64,000 nt of DNA from an uncultured Alphaproteobacteria bacterium (GTDB lineage: Bacteria; Pseudomonadota; Alphaproteobacteria; Rhodobacterales; Rhodobacteraceae), in the NCBI GenBank assembly GCA_913051655.1, contig CAJXHI010000003.1, forward strand, positions 1 through 64,000, written 5' to 3'. This document shows positions 8,209 to 17,536 of the stretch, piece by piece; position 1 is the first letter of the stretch, and each line of letters begins with the position of its first letter. The translations under genes were made by a program, and so were the position numbers. The notes beneath the pieces are model-generated. The model did not search any database, was not told the DNA's origin, and saw only the letters and a list, made by a program, of their open reading frames with translations.

Positions 8209-9352
8209 AGACTTTTAAATTCGTAAAATCTTTTGGTCTTGCATAGCCTGCTCTAATACATCAGTAGATCTGACATCCCCAGTGCTGAAGTCAATTTCAC
8301 TGGAAAAGAGGCTGAGTATTACGCCTCTTCGGTTGTTTTGAGGGGATTAGTCCCGAGCAAAATGGAATCGTGAAATGTGTCGACGGCGATCCTTCCAATA
8401 CTATTATCGCAGAAGCCATTCTGCTGCATCAATCCACTTGCGCCTTCAACAGAAGCCTGTGCCCAACGGCAACCGAGATAGTTTTTGTAACAATGTTCAT
8501 TGATATACCAGCACGCTACCGGAACGGTTCAATATGTCTAGACTTTTTAAGCTGTTATGGCGCGCGCTCAGGTAAACCCCTTTTGCACCATTTTGGCAGT
8601 AGTAAAACTTGTCATTGCGCACCGACCTGATCCGTCTTTGAGGATGGTGAGTTGATCGCGGCAGCGCATCATCTAGCTGCGTTATCCATCGTATACTGTA
8701 TTACCAAATGCGTTGTGCGGTTCTTCGGGGGTCAGCCGCAGTAACCTTGCGCAGGCGGCAGCTGCCGCGACAAACTTCCAACGTCTGGAAGTTTGATAAG
8801 CGATTATAGTTGCATTATGAAGCAAGGCGGTGCGCGCGCCAAACTTATGTTTCATCAAAAGCGCGATGAGAAATTTCTTTCCAGTTTAGAGCATCTCTGA
8901 TCCGATTGAAAAAATCGCAGGGAAAGTAGAGCATTCGATATGCCCTTTGAGCGGATTGAAGCTATGATGCTTAGCCAAACTATTAATCGTCACACCGGCG
9001 GTAAGCGCCAAGCCTTGTACGCTAAAGTTTCGATGGTAAAAGAGTATTGCAAGGCGACCACCAAATTCCTAGCTACTGTGATTGCAGAATATGGAGGAAA
9101 ATTCGGTTGCAATACCTGTCGCCGTGATGTTTCGCAAATCTGATAAGCTTAGGTAGCATCTATTTACGACGATATCCGTTGCTTACGAAAGACGAAAATT
9201 GTGGAAGTGATTCCCGTGCTGGCATGGAGTTACTCTTTTTCGCTTCAGTTTCACGCAAAAATTTAAAACTGAGGTCATTCTGTGACGCTTATGCGCCGCA
9301 AATGTCTTTTTATCCCATTGACCAGCGGTGATCTCTGCCTCATTAAAAGATT
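8209..9352. other. Gene-poor region with no convincing gene
   Basis: Several short frames are open on both strands, but none has a ribosome-binding site plus a recognisable product. A minus-strand frame at 8319-8528 is open for 69 residues with no start codon near its upstream end (it contains CRWAQASVEGASGLMQQNG). It faces an 86-codon plus-strand frame at 8370-8630, and neither is clearly real. A perfect 10-bp inverted repeat lies at 8771-8795. The composition resembles coding DNA more than the AT-rich island at 1650-3900, which suggests decayed genes. No tRNA or other RNA gene is evident. Confidence 0.5.
8771..8795. repeat. Perfect 10-bp inverted repeat, 5-nt loop
   Basis: CAAACTTCCA and TGGAAGTTTG flank the loop ACGTC. 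No T-run follows on either strand, so it is not a normal intrinsic terminator. It could be an operator or a relic of a mobile element. No neighbouring gene explains it. Confidence 0.5.
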
Positions 9353-10546
9353 ATGGTAGACAGATTTAATGGCAGTTTTACTCAGCAAGAAGCGATCTCA
9401 GAAGAGGCGATCGAAGCGGCTGTGCGTATCCTAAGATCAGGACGTCTTCATCGCTACAACGTGGCAGAAGGAGAGATCGGTGAAACAGCCTTGCTAGAGT
9501 TGGAATTCGCCGAAACGTTAGGCTCAAAATATTGTCTAGGTGTCGCCTCTGGTGGCTATGCTTTGGCGACGGCATTGCGCGCCCTTGGCGTAAAATCTGG
9601 CGATAAAGTCCTTACCAATGCCTTTACCCTTGCGCCCGTACCCGGTTCGATTTCGGCCGTTGGAGCGGATCCGATCTTTGTGGATGTTACCGAGGACCTA
9701 GTAATTGATTTGGAAGACCTCAAAGCCAAATCAGATCACTCGCGTTTTTTGATGCTAAGCCATATGCGCGGTCACATTTGTAACATGGATGCATTGATGA
9801 CGATTTGTGAGGCTTATGATGTCACGGTTATTGAGGACTGCGCCCATACCATGGGCGCAAAATGGGATGGGCGCTGGTCGGGGCGTTTCGGCACAGTGGC
9901 CTGTTATTCAACGCAAACATACAAGCATATCAATTCTGGTGAAGGCGGACTTTTAATTACTGATAATGCAGAGGTGATGGCTAAGGCGGTCATGCTTTCT
10001 GGATCCTACATGCTTTATGAACGCCATGTTGCCTCGCCCGAGCCAGAGGTATTTTCCAAAATACGTCTTGAAACCCCCAATACCTCTGGGCGGATGGATC
10101 ATTTACGGGCTGCGATATTGCGTCCCCAACTGCGCCAGCTGGAGGCGCAATGCGATGCGTGGAATAAACGCTACAGGCTTATTGAAGCGGGGATCAAGAA
10201 AACACCTGGATTGACCACTATCAGGCGTGATAAAAGGGAAAAGTTTGTTGGATCTTCAATTCAATTTTTGCTGAAAGATTGGTCTGGTACCGCAGTCGAA
10301 AATGTTCTCAGCCGCTGTGCCGCACGAGGGGTGGAGCTGAAATGGTTTGGTGCTGCGAATCCTGCCGGGTTTACCTCAACCTACAAAAGCTGGACGTATG
10401 CGTCCCACAGTACGTTGCCAAAAAGCGATGCGATCCTCGCCGGACTCATTGATATGCGCATTCCGCTGACCTTTAGTCTTGAAGATTGTGCGACAATCGC
10501 CGAGATCATTCGCGTAGAAGTGGGTGCTGTCTTCCAAAACTTCTGA
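9353..10546 (+). CDS. DegT/DnrJ/EryC1/StrS-family PLP aminotransferase
   Basis: Fold-type I PLP enzyme of the sugar aminotransferase family, which aminates keto-sugars during LPS, capsule or antibiotic sugar synthesis (a few members act as dehydratases). Visible landmarks are the Gly-rich cofactor-binding stretch SGGYALATAL near residue 66, the ED pair at 161-162 (VIEDCAHTMGAKW) expected to contact the pyridine nitrogen, and the Schiff-base Lys at K191 in TQTYKHINSGEGG. The 397-residue length is normal. The start is the ATG at 9353 with no strong ribosome-binding site. It stands alone, without the sugar-nucleotide genes that usually accompany the family, so the substrate cannot be guessed. 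The next gene, ivd, has its own control region. Confidence 0.85.
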   Translation: MVDRFNGSFTQQEAISEEAIEAAVRILRSGRLHRYNVAEGEIGETALLELEFAETLGSKYCLGVASGGYALATALRALGVKSGDKVLTNAFTLAPVPGSISAVGADPIFVDVTEDLVIDLEDLKAKSDHSRFLMLSHMRGHICNMDALMTICEAYDVTVIEDCAHTMGAKWDGRWSGRFGTVACYSTQTYKHINSGEGGLLITDNAEVMAKAVMLSGSYMLYERHVASPEPEVFSKIRLETPNTSGRMDHLRAAILRPQLRQLEAQCDAWNKRYRLIEAGIKKTPGLTTIRRDKREKFVGSSIQFLLKDWSGTAVENVLSRCAARGVELKWFGAANPAGFTSTYKSWTYASHSTLPKSDAILAGLIDMRIPLTFSLEDCATIAEIIRVEVGAVFQNF

Positions 10547-10594
10547 ACGCGCGTGTGAAATCGCTTGACCAAAGACAGGTTTTGACGCACTTAA

Positions 10595-10608
10595 TGAACA
10601 AATGTTCA
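10595..10608. promoter_or_regulatory. Palindromic operator candidate before ivd
   Basis: TGAACA-N2-TGTTCA is a perfect 14-bp dyad ending three bases before the AAAGGAGG ribosome-binding site of ivd. Possible -35 boxes lie just upstream (TTGACC at 10565-10570, TTGACG at 10582-10587), so a protein bound here would cover the -10 or the transcript start. The geometry is typical of TetR- or MarR-like repressors of acyl-CoA pathways. No regulator gene is adjacent. Confidence 0.5.
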
Positions 10609-10624
10609 ATAAAGGAGGCTCAGC

Positions 10625-11788
10625 GTGTTTTTAGGCTCAATGTCCTTTAACCTTGGCGAAGATGTTGATGCACTTCAGGAAAGCGTGCATCGCTGGGCGC
10701 AAGAGAGGGTGAAACCGATCGCTGCAGACATTGACAAGACAAATGAATTTCCCATGCATTTGTGGACAGAAATGGGTAATTTGGGCCTTTTGGGTCTTAC
10801 CGTTCCAGAAGTCTACGGTGGTACAGACATGAGCTATCTCGCCCACACAGTGGCTGTGGAAGAAGTGGCACGTGCCAGCGCTTCAGTTAGCCTCTCTTAT
10901 GGCGCGCACTCCAATCTTTGCGTCAACCAGATCAAGTTGAACGGGACAGAGGCCCAAAAACAAACCTACCTGCCAAAGTTGTGTTCAGGTGAACACGTAG
11001 GTGCGCTCGCCATGTCGGAACCGAGTGCGGGGTCGGATGTGGTTTCAATGAAACTCAGCGCGGAAAAACGAAACGGTTATTACCGTCTGAATGGTAACAA
11101 ATACTGGATCACCAATGGGCCTGATGCAGATACACTGGTGGTTTATGCAAAAACTGCTCCAGATAAAGATTCCAAAGGGATCACCGCCTTCATTATCGAA
11201 AAAGCTATGACGGGATTTTCTACCTCTTCCCATTTTGACAAACTGGGGATGCGTGGTTCCAACACGGCAGAATTGATTTTTGAAGATGTAGAAGTCCCCT
11301 TTGAAAATGTTCTCGGTGAAGAGGGAAAGGGGGTGCATGTACTCATGTCCGGTTTAGATTATGAACGCGTGGTGCTATCTGGACTTGGATGCGGGATAAT
11401 GGCGGCCTGCATGGATGAAATCATGCCTTACATGGTTGAACGCAAACAATTCGGGCAAAGCATTGGGGATTTTCAGCTGATGCAGGGAAAAATTGCCGAT
11501 ATATATACGGCTATGAATTCTGCACGTGCCTATGTTTATGAGGTGGCAAAAGCATGTGATAGGGGCAGTGTCACCCGTCAAGATGCAGCGGCCTGTGTTC
11601 TCTATGCCTCAGAGCAAGCGATGAAAGTAGCACATCAGGCGGTTCAAGCGATGGGGGGCGCCGGTTTCTTATCAGACTCTCCGGTCTCGCGGATTTTTCG
11701 GGATGCAAAATTGATGGAAATCGGGGCGGGGACGTCGGAAATTCGGCGCATGCTTGTAGGGCGCGAATTGATGACTTTGATGCGCTAG
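10625..11788 (+). CDS. ivd: Isovaleryl-CoA dehydrogenase
   Basis: FAD enzyme that oxidises isovaleryl-CoA to 3-methylcrotonyl-CoA in leucine degradation, passing electrons to ETF. The 387 residues show the acyl-CoA dehydrogenase signatures ALAMSEPSAGSD and, near the C-terminus, GGAGFLSDSPVSRIFRDAKLMEIGAGTSEI. The catalytic Glu lies in GLDYERVVL at about E247, the internal position characteristic of isovaleryl-CoA dehydrogenases; most short/medium-chain paralogues carry it near the C-terminus. The start is GTG at 10625, decided by AAAGGAGG six bases upstream; the ATG five codons later is too far from it. First gene of the leucine cluster with mccB and mccA. Confidence 0.95.
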   Translation: MFLGSMSFNLGEDVDALQESVHRWAQERVKPIAADIDKTNEFPMHLWTEMGNLGLLGLTVPEVYGGTDMSYLAHTVAVEEVARASASVSLSYGAHSNLCVNQIKLNGTEAQKQTYLPKLCSGEHVGALAMSEPSAGSDVVSMKLSAEKRNGYYRLNGNKYWITNGPDADTLVVYAKTAPDKDSKGITAFIIEKAMTGFSTSSHFDKLGMRGSNTAELIFEDVEVPFENVLGEEGKGVHVLMSGLDYERVVLSGLGCGIMAACMDEIMPYMVERKQFGQSIGDFQLMQGKIADIYTAMNSARAYVYEVAKACDRGSVTRQDAAACVLYASEQAMKVAHQAVQAMGGAGFLSDSPVSRIFRDAKLMEIGAGTSEIRRMLVGRELMTLMR

Positions 11789-11850
11789 AGGTAGCGCAGG
11801 AGTATGAACTTCAACCTCCCGGCCTGCGGCATCAAAAAAAAGGTTAAGTG

Positions 11851-12183
11851 ATGACATATATACCCACTGCTTGGATCATTCTTGGGATTGTCTTACTGGG
11901 CTTTTCTGTGATGGTGTTTCGCCTTGGTGTCAAAGCTGCATCGCTGAGCGAAACAGATCTCATAACCCATTACAGTGCACAATATTTAGATTATGAAAAG
12001 GCCGAAGGACGCGCTGGATCGCTAACCGATTGTTATGCGCTGGGTGGTGAGGGGATTTTTGAACGACTTATGGTGATCTGTGAACCTGCAACTGCCGCAT
12101 CTTATCACTTTGTGATCGGTCATTGGGGACAGCTTTTGTCTTTTGTGCGCGAAACAGAACGCTCTGACGCGCCCGAAGCTTAG
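11851..12183 (+). CDS. Small membrane-anchored hypothetical protein in the leucine-degradation operon
   Basis: A 110-residue product with one N-terminal transmembrane helix (about residues 5-27, [21 protein letters not shown]) and a polar domain containing two Cys residues (DCYALGG, VICEPAT). No domain is recognised. The ATG at 11851 is preceded by AAGG about seven bases upstream; an in-frame GTG immediately before it is the alternative. It sits 62 bp after ivd and 14 bp before mccB in the same direction, so it is probably co-transcribed. Its role in leucine breakdown, if any, is unknown. Confidence 0.7.
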   Translation: MTYIPTAWIILGIVLLGFSVMVFRLGVKAASLSETDLITHYSAQYLDYEKAEGRAGSLTDCYALGGEGIFERLMVICEPATAASYHFVIGHWGQLLSFVRETERSDAPEA

Positions 12184-12197
12184 ATAGGGATCTGCGC

Positions 12198-13802
12198 ATG
12201 AAGTTAAGTTCAAATATCAATGCAGCCTCTGAAGAGTTTGCAGCAAACCGCACCTCGCATTTGGTAGCACTTGCGGCGGTGAAAAAGGCAGCAATTCTTG
12301 CTGCAATGGGTGGTGGTGAAAAGGCGCGTGCACGTCATTCTGCGCGCGGCAAAATGCTTCCACGTGATCGTGTGGCAAACCTTTTGGATCTGGGCAGCCC
12401 TTTCCTTGAAATTGGAGCAACTGCAGCGCATGGAATGTACAATGGCGCAGCACCTGGAGGTGGCGCTATTGCAGGGATTGGGCTGGTCGCAGAACAGCAA
12501 TGTATGGTGTTTTGTAATGACGCTACCGTCAAGGGCGGGACATATTTTCCAATGACCGCTAAGAAACATATGCGCGCGCAAGAAATTGCCGCAGAATGTC
12601 GACTGCCTTGTATCTATCTCGTCGACAGTGGTGGCGGGAACCTTCCGCAACAGGCAGAGGTTTTTGCCGATCGTGACCATTTTGGACGGATATTTTATAA
12701 TCAGGCCAATATGTCCGCACGCGGTATTCCACAGATAGCGGTCGTAATGGGCTCATGTACTGCTGGTGGTGCCTATGTACCTGCTATGTCGGATGTGACA
12801 ATTATTGTGAAAGAACAAGGAACAATTTTTCTTGCCGGTCCTCCGCTGCTAAAGGCCGCAACCGGAGAGATCGTAGATGCCGAAACATTGGGCGGAGCGG
12901 AGGTGCATACCCGCATTTCTGGTGTGGCGGATTATTTAGCAGAGGATGATACGCATGCCTTGGCGCTTGCACGCCGTGCAGTAGCCAATCTTAATCCGAG
13001 CAATATCGCGAATGTTGCTTGGCAGTCCGAAGAAGAACCGCTTTACGATAGAGAAGACATTCTAGGTGTGGTGCCTACTGATTTACGCAAACCCTATGAT
13101 ATCCGAGAGCTTTTGGCGCGGATCCTTGATGGATCCCGATTTGACGAATTTAAGGCGCGTTTTGGCGAAACATTGGTCACAGGCTTTGGGCATGTAAGGG
13201 GATGCCCTGTGGGTATTATTGCCAATAACGGTGTGCTTTTTAGCGAGTCCTCCCAAAAAGGAGCCCATTTTATCGAGCTGTGTAGTCAGCGCAAAATACC
13301 CCTTGTGTTTTTGCAAAATATCACCGGCTTCATGGTAGGGCAAAAATACGAAAACCAAGGTATAGCGCGTCACGGCGCAAAAATGGTAACTGCTGTTGCC
13401 ACAACTGCAGTGCCAAAAATTACGATGATTGTCGGGGGAAGCTATGGTGCGGGGAATTACGGAATGGCAGGGCGTGCGTATCAACCGCGTTTCCTTTGGA
13501 CATGGCCCAACAGCAGGATCGCCGTGATGGGCGGGCCACAGGCCGCAGGCGTTCTCGCCACAGTAAAGCGTGAAGCGATTGAGCGGGCCGGCGGGACATG
13601 GAGCGCTGAGCAGGAAGAGGCATTTAAACAACCCACCATTGATGCCTTTGAAGAACAGTCCCACCCGCTTTATGCAAGTGCGCGCCTTTGGGATGATGGG
13701 GTAATAGATCCGCGAAAAACGCGGGATGTATTATATTTGTCTCTGCGTGCAGCGCTCAATGCGCCGATTGCGGAGACAAAGTTTGGTGTATTTAGGATGT
13801 AA
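12198..13802 (+). CDS. mccB: 3-methylcrotonyl-CoA carboxylase, beta (carboxyltransferase) subunit
   Basis: Transfers carboxyl from biotin on MccA to 3-methylcrotonyl-CoA, giving 3-methylglutaconyl-CoA. The product has the two-lobed crotonase-like carboxyltransferase fold of acyl-CoA carboxylases: the N-lobe has the Gly-rich stretch [10 protein letters not shown] and [15 protein letters not shown], and the C-lobe has [10 protein letters not shown] and [22 protein letters not shown]. 534 residues is the usual length. The sequence pattern is that of methylcrotonyl- rather than propionyl-CoA carboxylase, and the neighbours ivd and mccA agree. The start at the ATG at 12198 has only a weak AGGGA upstream. 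Stop and the mccA start are about 40 bp apart. Confidence 0.93.
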   Translation: MKLSSNINAASEEFAANRTSHLVALAAVKKAAILAAMGGGEKARARHSARGKMLPRDRVANLLDLGSPFLEIGATAAHGMYNGAAPGGGAIAGIGLVAEQQCMVFCNDATVKGGTYFPMTAKKHMRAQEIAAECRLPCIYLVDSGGGNLPQQAEVFADRDHFGRIFYNQANMSARGIPQIAVVMGSCTAGGAYVPAMSDVTIIVKEQGTIFLAGPPLLKAATGEIVDAETLGGAEVHTRISGVADYLAEDDTHALALARRAVANLNPSNIANVAWQSEEEPLYDREDILGVVPTDLRKPYDIRELLARILDGSRFDEFKARFGETLVTGFGHVRGCPVGIIANNGVLFSESSQKGAHFIELCSQRKIPLVFLQNITGFMVGQKYENQGIARHGAKMVTAVATTAVPKITMIVGGSYGAGNYGMAGRAYQPRFLWTWPNSRIAVMGGPQAAGVLATVKREAIERAGGTWSAEQEEAFKQPTIDAFEEQSHPLYASARLWDDGVIDPRKTRDVLYLSLRAALNAPIAETKFGVFRM

Positions 13803-13841
13803 TATTTGAATTTCAGCAAACAAGATCGAAAAGGTTCTGAA

Positions 13842-15785
13842 ATGTTTGAAAAATTATTGATTTCAAATCGTGGTGAGATTGCGATACGTATCGCACGAAC
13901 AGCTCGCTCGATGGGCATTCAAACGGTCGCTGTATATTCGGATGCTGATCAAGACGCCTTGCATGTTTCAGCCGCAGATGAAGCCTACCACCTTGGCGGC
14001 GCCGCGCCTTCGGAAAGCTATCTGAATACCGAGCGAATTATTGAAGTGGCACTTCAAAGCGGTGCTGAAGCAGTGCATCCGGGGTACGGCTTTCTTTCAG
14101 AAAATCCTGAGTTTGCTGAAAGCTTGGAAAAAGTGGGACTGGCCTTTATCGGCCCATCGGCGGAAGCGATGCGCGCAATGGGTTTAAAAGATACCGCCAA
14201 ACAATTGATGGAAAGAGCTAATGTTCCGACTATACCTGGATATCATGGGGCAGAACAAAGCGTGGATATCCTACAATATGAGGCGAAAGCAATTGGCTAT
14301 CCCCTCTTAATCAAGGCGGTCGCCGGAGGGGGCGGCAAGGGTATGCGGCTGGTTGAAAATGCGCAAGATTTCGAAGAGGCTTTGACGGCCGCACGTTCAG
14401 AGGCGCAGAACGCTTTTGGCAATTCGGATGTTCTTTTGGAGAAATATATCACTGCGGCACGCCACATCGAAATTCAGATTTTCGGCGATGGACAAAAAGC
14501 TGTTCATCTTTTTGAGCGGGACTGTTCACTCCAGCGGCGGTACCAGAAGGTAATCGAAGAAGCCCCTGCGCCTGGCATGAGCGACTGCGTGCGCAAGGCT
14601 ATGGGTGCAGCTGCCGTTCGCGCGGCCGAAAGTATTGGTTACAAAGGTGCTGGTACAGTTGAATTTATAGTCGATGGGTCCAAAGGGCTTTGCGTAGATG
14701 GATTTTGGTTCATGGAAATGAACACGCGTTTGCAAGTGGAACATCCCGTGAGCGAAGCAATCACTGGGATTGACCTTGTTGCGTGGCAATTGCGCGTGGC
14801 GGCAGGTGAAAAGCTGCCTCTGGCGCAAAGGGATATCCGATTTGATGGGCATTCGATTGAGGCGCGGGTTTATGCTGAGGATGCAGCCAACGGCTTTTTG
14901 CCTGTGACAGGACGGTTGGATCACGTTCGCTTCTCCAATCAAAGCCGCAATGACAGCGGTCTACGTTCTGGCGATGAAATTAGCCCCTATTACGATCCGA
15001 TGATTGCTAAAGTGATCGTTCATGGAAGAGATCGAGAAGAGGCGTTGAGCAAATTGAGCGCGAGTTTGCGACAAACGGAATTGGCGGGATCAAAAACCAA
15101 CCTCGGTTTTTTAATCTCTTTGGCAGAACATCCTGATTTTCATGCGATGCAGGTGGATACAATGTGGATTGACCGTAATGTCGATGCCCTCACAAATTTG
15201 TCAGATATTTCAACCTCTGCGTTGCTTTCAGCGGTTCTGGCTATTATCGGCAAAGATGCCGCTCAAAATGACTTTGCGGGGTTTCACCTCTGGGTTCCAG
15301 TGGCACAAACTATCGCGCTCCATCGGGAAGACCAAAAGTTCGATTTATCCTTCAATATTTCCCCAAATAAATTGACCGTCAGGAAAGATGGTCAATTTTG
15401 CGTTGCGGAATTTAAACTCGGTCATTGGTGGTATGAGAACAAACGCCTTCCTGCATCCGTCTGGGTTAAAGACGCTATTTGGATTTTCGAAAACGGCGGC
15501 GTTGTTTTGGATATCGTTGACACGCTGGACCGGGCAGGAAGCACTTTTGCCGATCTGAATGTCATCCGTGCCCCGATGCCGGGACTTGTAAACCATGTCG
15601 GCGTGACGGAGGGCGATGTTCTTCAAAAGGGCGACAAAATTTTGGTGCTTGAAGCGATGAAGATGGAGCATGCTCTCGTTGCGCCTCAGAATTGCGTGAT
15701 TAATGAGGTTTTAGTGCGTGTACAGGATCAGGTTGAAGCGGAAGCAGACCTTGTCCGTCTTTCGCCGCCAGAAGATGCAATTTAA
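13842..15785 (+). CDS. mccA: 3-methylcrotonyl-CoA carboxylase, alpha (biotin-carboxylase/carrier) subunit
   Basis: Carboxylates its own biotin using ATP and bicarbonate and presents it to MccB. Domains in order: biotin carboxylase (about residues 1-445, start LISNRGEIAIRIARTA, ATP loop GGGGKGMRLV, EMNTRLQVEHPV), a linker region that binds the beta subunit, and a C-terminal biotinyl domain with EAMKMEH, biotin-accepting Lys at K607. The length of 647 is normal for MccA. A TTG start upstream would add 12 residues, but the ATG at 13842 has AAAAGG seven bases before it and gives the standard MFEKLLISNRGE start. BirA, encoded downstream of nuo, would attach the biotin. No hydratase or HMG-CoA lyase gene follows. 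Confidence 0.95.
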   Translation: MFEKLLISNRGEIAIRIARTARSMGIQTVAVYSDADQDALHVSAADEAYHLGGAAPSESYLNTERIIEVALQSGAEAVHPGYGFLSENPEFAESLEKVGLAFIGPSAEAMRAMGLKDTAKQLMERANVPTIPGYHGAEQSVDILQYEAKAIGYPLLIKAVAGGGGKGMRLVENAQDFEEALTAARSEAQNAFGNSDVLLEKYITAARHIEIQIFGDGQKAVHLFERDCSLQRRYQKVIEEAPAPGMSDCVRKAMGAAAVRAAESIGYKGAGTVEFIVDGSKGLCVDGFWFMEMNTRLQVEHPVSEAITGIDLVAWQLRVAAGEKLPLAQRDIRFDGHSIEARVYAEDAANGFLPVTGRLDHVRFSNQSRNDSGLRSGDEISPYYDPMIAKVIVHGRDREEALSKLSASLRQTELAGSKTNLGFLISLAEHPDFHAMQVDTMWIDRNVDALTNLSDISTSALLSAVLAIIGKDAAQNDFAGFHLWVPVAQTIALHREDQKFDLSFNISPNKLTVRKDGQFCVAEFKLGHWWYENKRLPASVWVKDAIWIFENGGVVLDIVDTLDRAGSTFADLNVIRAPMPGLVNHVGVTEGDVLQKGDKILVLEAMKMEHALVAPQNCVINEVLVRVQDQVEAEADLVRLSPPEDAI

Positions 15786-15967
15786 TTCTTTTCAAAGCTA
15801 AATATCAGCACCTTTCTCGTTTGCAGTTCAAAAAGAGCCGCAAGTTATCACAGTGCGCATTCAATTTGTGGCTGTCGGCGTGTTTTTAGATATTTTCTTT
15901 GTGTTTTGATGGGAGCCGGATCGGATTATTGGCCTTCACCTGTGACAATTTATTTGTCTTAACCTTG

Positions 15968-15996
15968 TTGACGCTGGACGGTACCAAGAGTAAATG
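15968..15996 (+). promoter_or_regulatory. Predicted promoter of the nuo operon
   Basis: TTGACG (15968-15973), a 17-base spacer and TAAATG (15991-15996) lie about 50 bases before the nuoA start, in a 259-bp intergenic region that separates mccA from nuoA. It is the best promoter match there. Confidence 0.55.
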
Positions 15997-16044
15997 ATGA
16001 GCAGCCAACATTCGTGCTAGCGCACGTGTAGAAAGGAGCCATCT

Positions 16045-16410
16045 GTGGAAGAGATGCAAAGGGAGTACCTCCCTATACTGATCTTTTTAGCCCTCGCTAT
16101 TGGTCTTGGTCTCGTATTGATGCTTTCTGCCGTGATTCTGGCGGTACGTAATCCGGATCCGGAAAAAATCTCCGCTTATGAGTGCGGGTTTAACGCCTTC
16201 GACGATGCGCGAATGAAGTTTGACGTGCGCTTTTACCTTGTTTCGATACTTTTTATCATTTTCGATCTCGAAATTGCCTTCCTGTTTCCATGGGCCGTAG
16301 CGTTCCAAGATCTTAGCGACCTTGGGTTCTGGTCGATGATGGTCTTCCTAGCGGTGTTGACGGTCGGGTTTGCATATGAGTGGAAGAAGGGGGCTTTGGA
16401 ATGGGCGTGA
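16045..16410 (+). CDS. nuoA: NADH-quinone oxidoreductase subunit A
   Basis: Small membrane subunit of respiratory complex I at the junction of the peripheral and membrane arms. There are three transmembrane helices (about residues 6-30, 65-87, 94-114), and between the first two is the conserved loop [21 protein letters not shown], which carries the redox-accessible Cys. 121 residues is normal. The start is GTG at 16045, set by AAAGGAG six bases before it. First gene of the nuo operon; its stop overlaps the early codons of nuoB. Confidence 0.95.
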   Translation: MEEMQREYLPILIFLALAIGLGLVLMLSAVILAVRNPDPEKISAYECGFNAFDDARMKFDVRFYLVSILFIIFDLEIAFLFPWAVAFQDLSDLGFWSMMVFLAVLTVGFAYEWKKGALEWA

Positions 16411-16934
16411 TGACGGGGGCCCAAACAGTCGGCCTTGAAAAAGAGATCGGCGTACAGGCGATTAATAAAGAGCTTCAGGACAAAGGTTTTCTTATTACCT
16501 CGACCGAGGACATAATCAATTGGGCGCGTACCGGAAGTTTGCATTGGATGACGTTCGGGCTTGCCTGTTGTGCTGTTGAAATGATGCATACCGCGATGCC
16601 CCGTTACGATTTAGAACGGTTTGGTACAGCGCCACGTGCATCGCCCCGTCAGTCTGACTTGATGATCGTGGCCGGCACCTTGACGAACAAAATGGCCCCA
16701 GCGCTGCGCAAAGTATATGATCAAATGCCGGAACCGCGGTATGTGATTTCTATGGGCTCCTGTGCAAATGGGGGCGGTTACTACCATTACAGTTATTCTG
16801 TTGTTCGTGGGTGTGACAGGATCGTACCTGTGGATGTTTACGTTCCGGGATGTCCGCCGACCGCAGAAGCTTTGTTGTATGGTATCTTGGCGTTGCAGCG
16901 GAAAATACGCCGCACGGGAACGATCACACGATGA
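16401..16934 (+). CDS. nuoB: NADH-quinone oxidoreductase subunit B
   Basis: Peripheral-arm subunit that carries the terminal [4Fe-4S] cluster N2, the immediate donor to ubiquinone. Cluster residues are visible as the adjacent Cys pair in [11 protein letters not shown], the Cys of [15 protein letters not shown] and the Cys of [14 protein letters not shown]. 177 residues from the ATG at 16401, which has AAGGGGG upstream and yields MGVMTGAQ. An ATG at 16410 forming TGATG with the nuoA stop is the alternative. It overlaps nuoA by ten bases and nuoC by four, indicating translational coupling. Confidence 0.96.
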   Translation: MGVMTGAQTVGLEKEIGVQAINKELQDKGFLITSTEDIINWARTGSLHWMTFGLACCAVEMMHTAMPRYDLERFGTAPRASPRQSDLMIVAGTLTNKMAPALRKVYDQMPEPRYVISMGSCANGGGYYHYSYSVVRGCDRIVPVDVYVPGCPPTAEALLYGILALQRKIRRTGTITR

Positions 16935-17536
16935 CCGAGCAGCTGAAAGACTTGGCAGAACATGTCACGATGCGCCGTCAAGATTGTGTGCTTTCGTGGA
17001 ATATCGCATTTGATGAACTGACATTTGATGTGGCGCCCGCCAACCTTTTGGGGTTTGTCAAATATCTCGCAAGTGATGCGAGATGTAAGTTTTCGACGCT
17101 TGTGGATATTACGGCTGTGGATTATCCACAGCGCACTAAACGTTTTGATGTTATATATCATTTGTTGAGCATGTATCAAAACCGGCGTGTACGCCTGCGC
17201 GTGTCTATCCGCGAAGGAGATATACTGAATTCCATCGTTGAAGTGAACCCCTCTGCAGATTGGTTTGAGCGCGAAGTTTTTGACATGTTCGGGATCCTCT
17301 TCAGTGGGCATCCTGACCTCAGGCGTATCTTGACCGATTACGGATTTCGTGGATATCCTCTGCGTAAAGACTTTCCGACAACTGGCTATACCGAACTTCG
17401 CTATGACGAAGTGGAAAAGCGTGTCGTTTATGAGCCTGTAAGCTTAGTTCAGGAATACCGCCAATTTGATTTTATGTCGCCATGGGAGGGCGCGCAATAC
17501 GTCCTGCCCGGCGATGAAAAGGAGGCTAAGTCATGA
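16931..17536 (+). CDS. nuoC: NADH-quinone oxidoreductase subunit C
   Basis: The 30-kDa peripheral-arm subunit of complex I, without cofactor, which packs against NuoD near the quinone site. The C-terminal signature ERE(V)FDMFGI with [22 protein letters not shown] is complete. 201 residues from the ATG at 16931 in an ATGA overlap with the nuoB stop; upstream in-frame codons are inside nuoB and are not used. Separate nuoC and nuoD genes, as here, are the alphaproteobacterial arrangement; enterobacteria fuse them. Confidence 0.95.
   Translation: MTEQLKDLAEHVTMRRQDCVLSWNIAFDELTFDVAPANLLGFVKYLASDARCKFSTLVDITAVDYPQRTKRFDVIYHLLSMYQNRRVRLRVSIREGDILNSIVEVNPSADWFEREVFDMFGILFSGHPDLRRILTDYGFRGYPLRKDFPTTGYTELRYDEVEKRVVYEPVSLVQEYRQFDFMSPWEGAQYVLPGDEKEAKS

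Noticed and set aside
8370-8630. 86-codon plus-strand ORF
   Set aside because: An equally open frame lies opposite it, it lacks a ribosome-binding site and the product resembles nothing known to me.
8940-9143. 67-codon plus-strand ORF
   Set aside because: No supporting signals; situated in the degraded interval and unrecognised.
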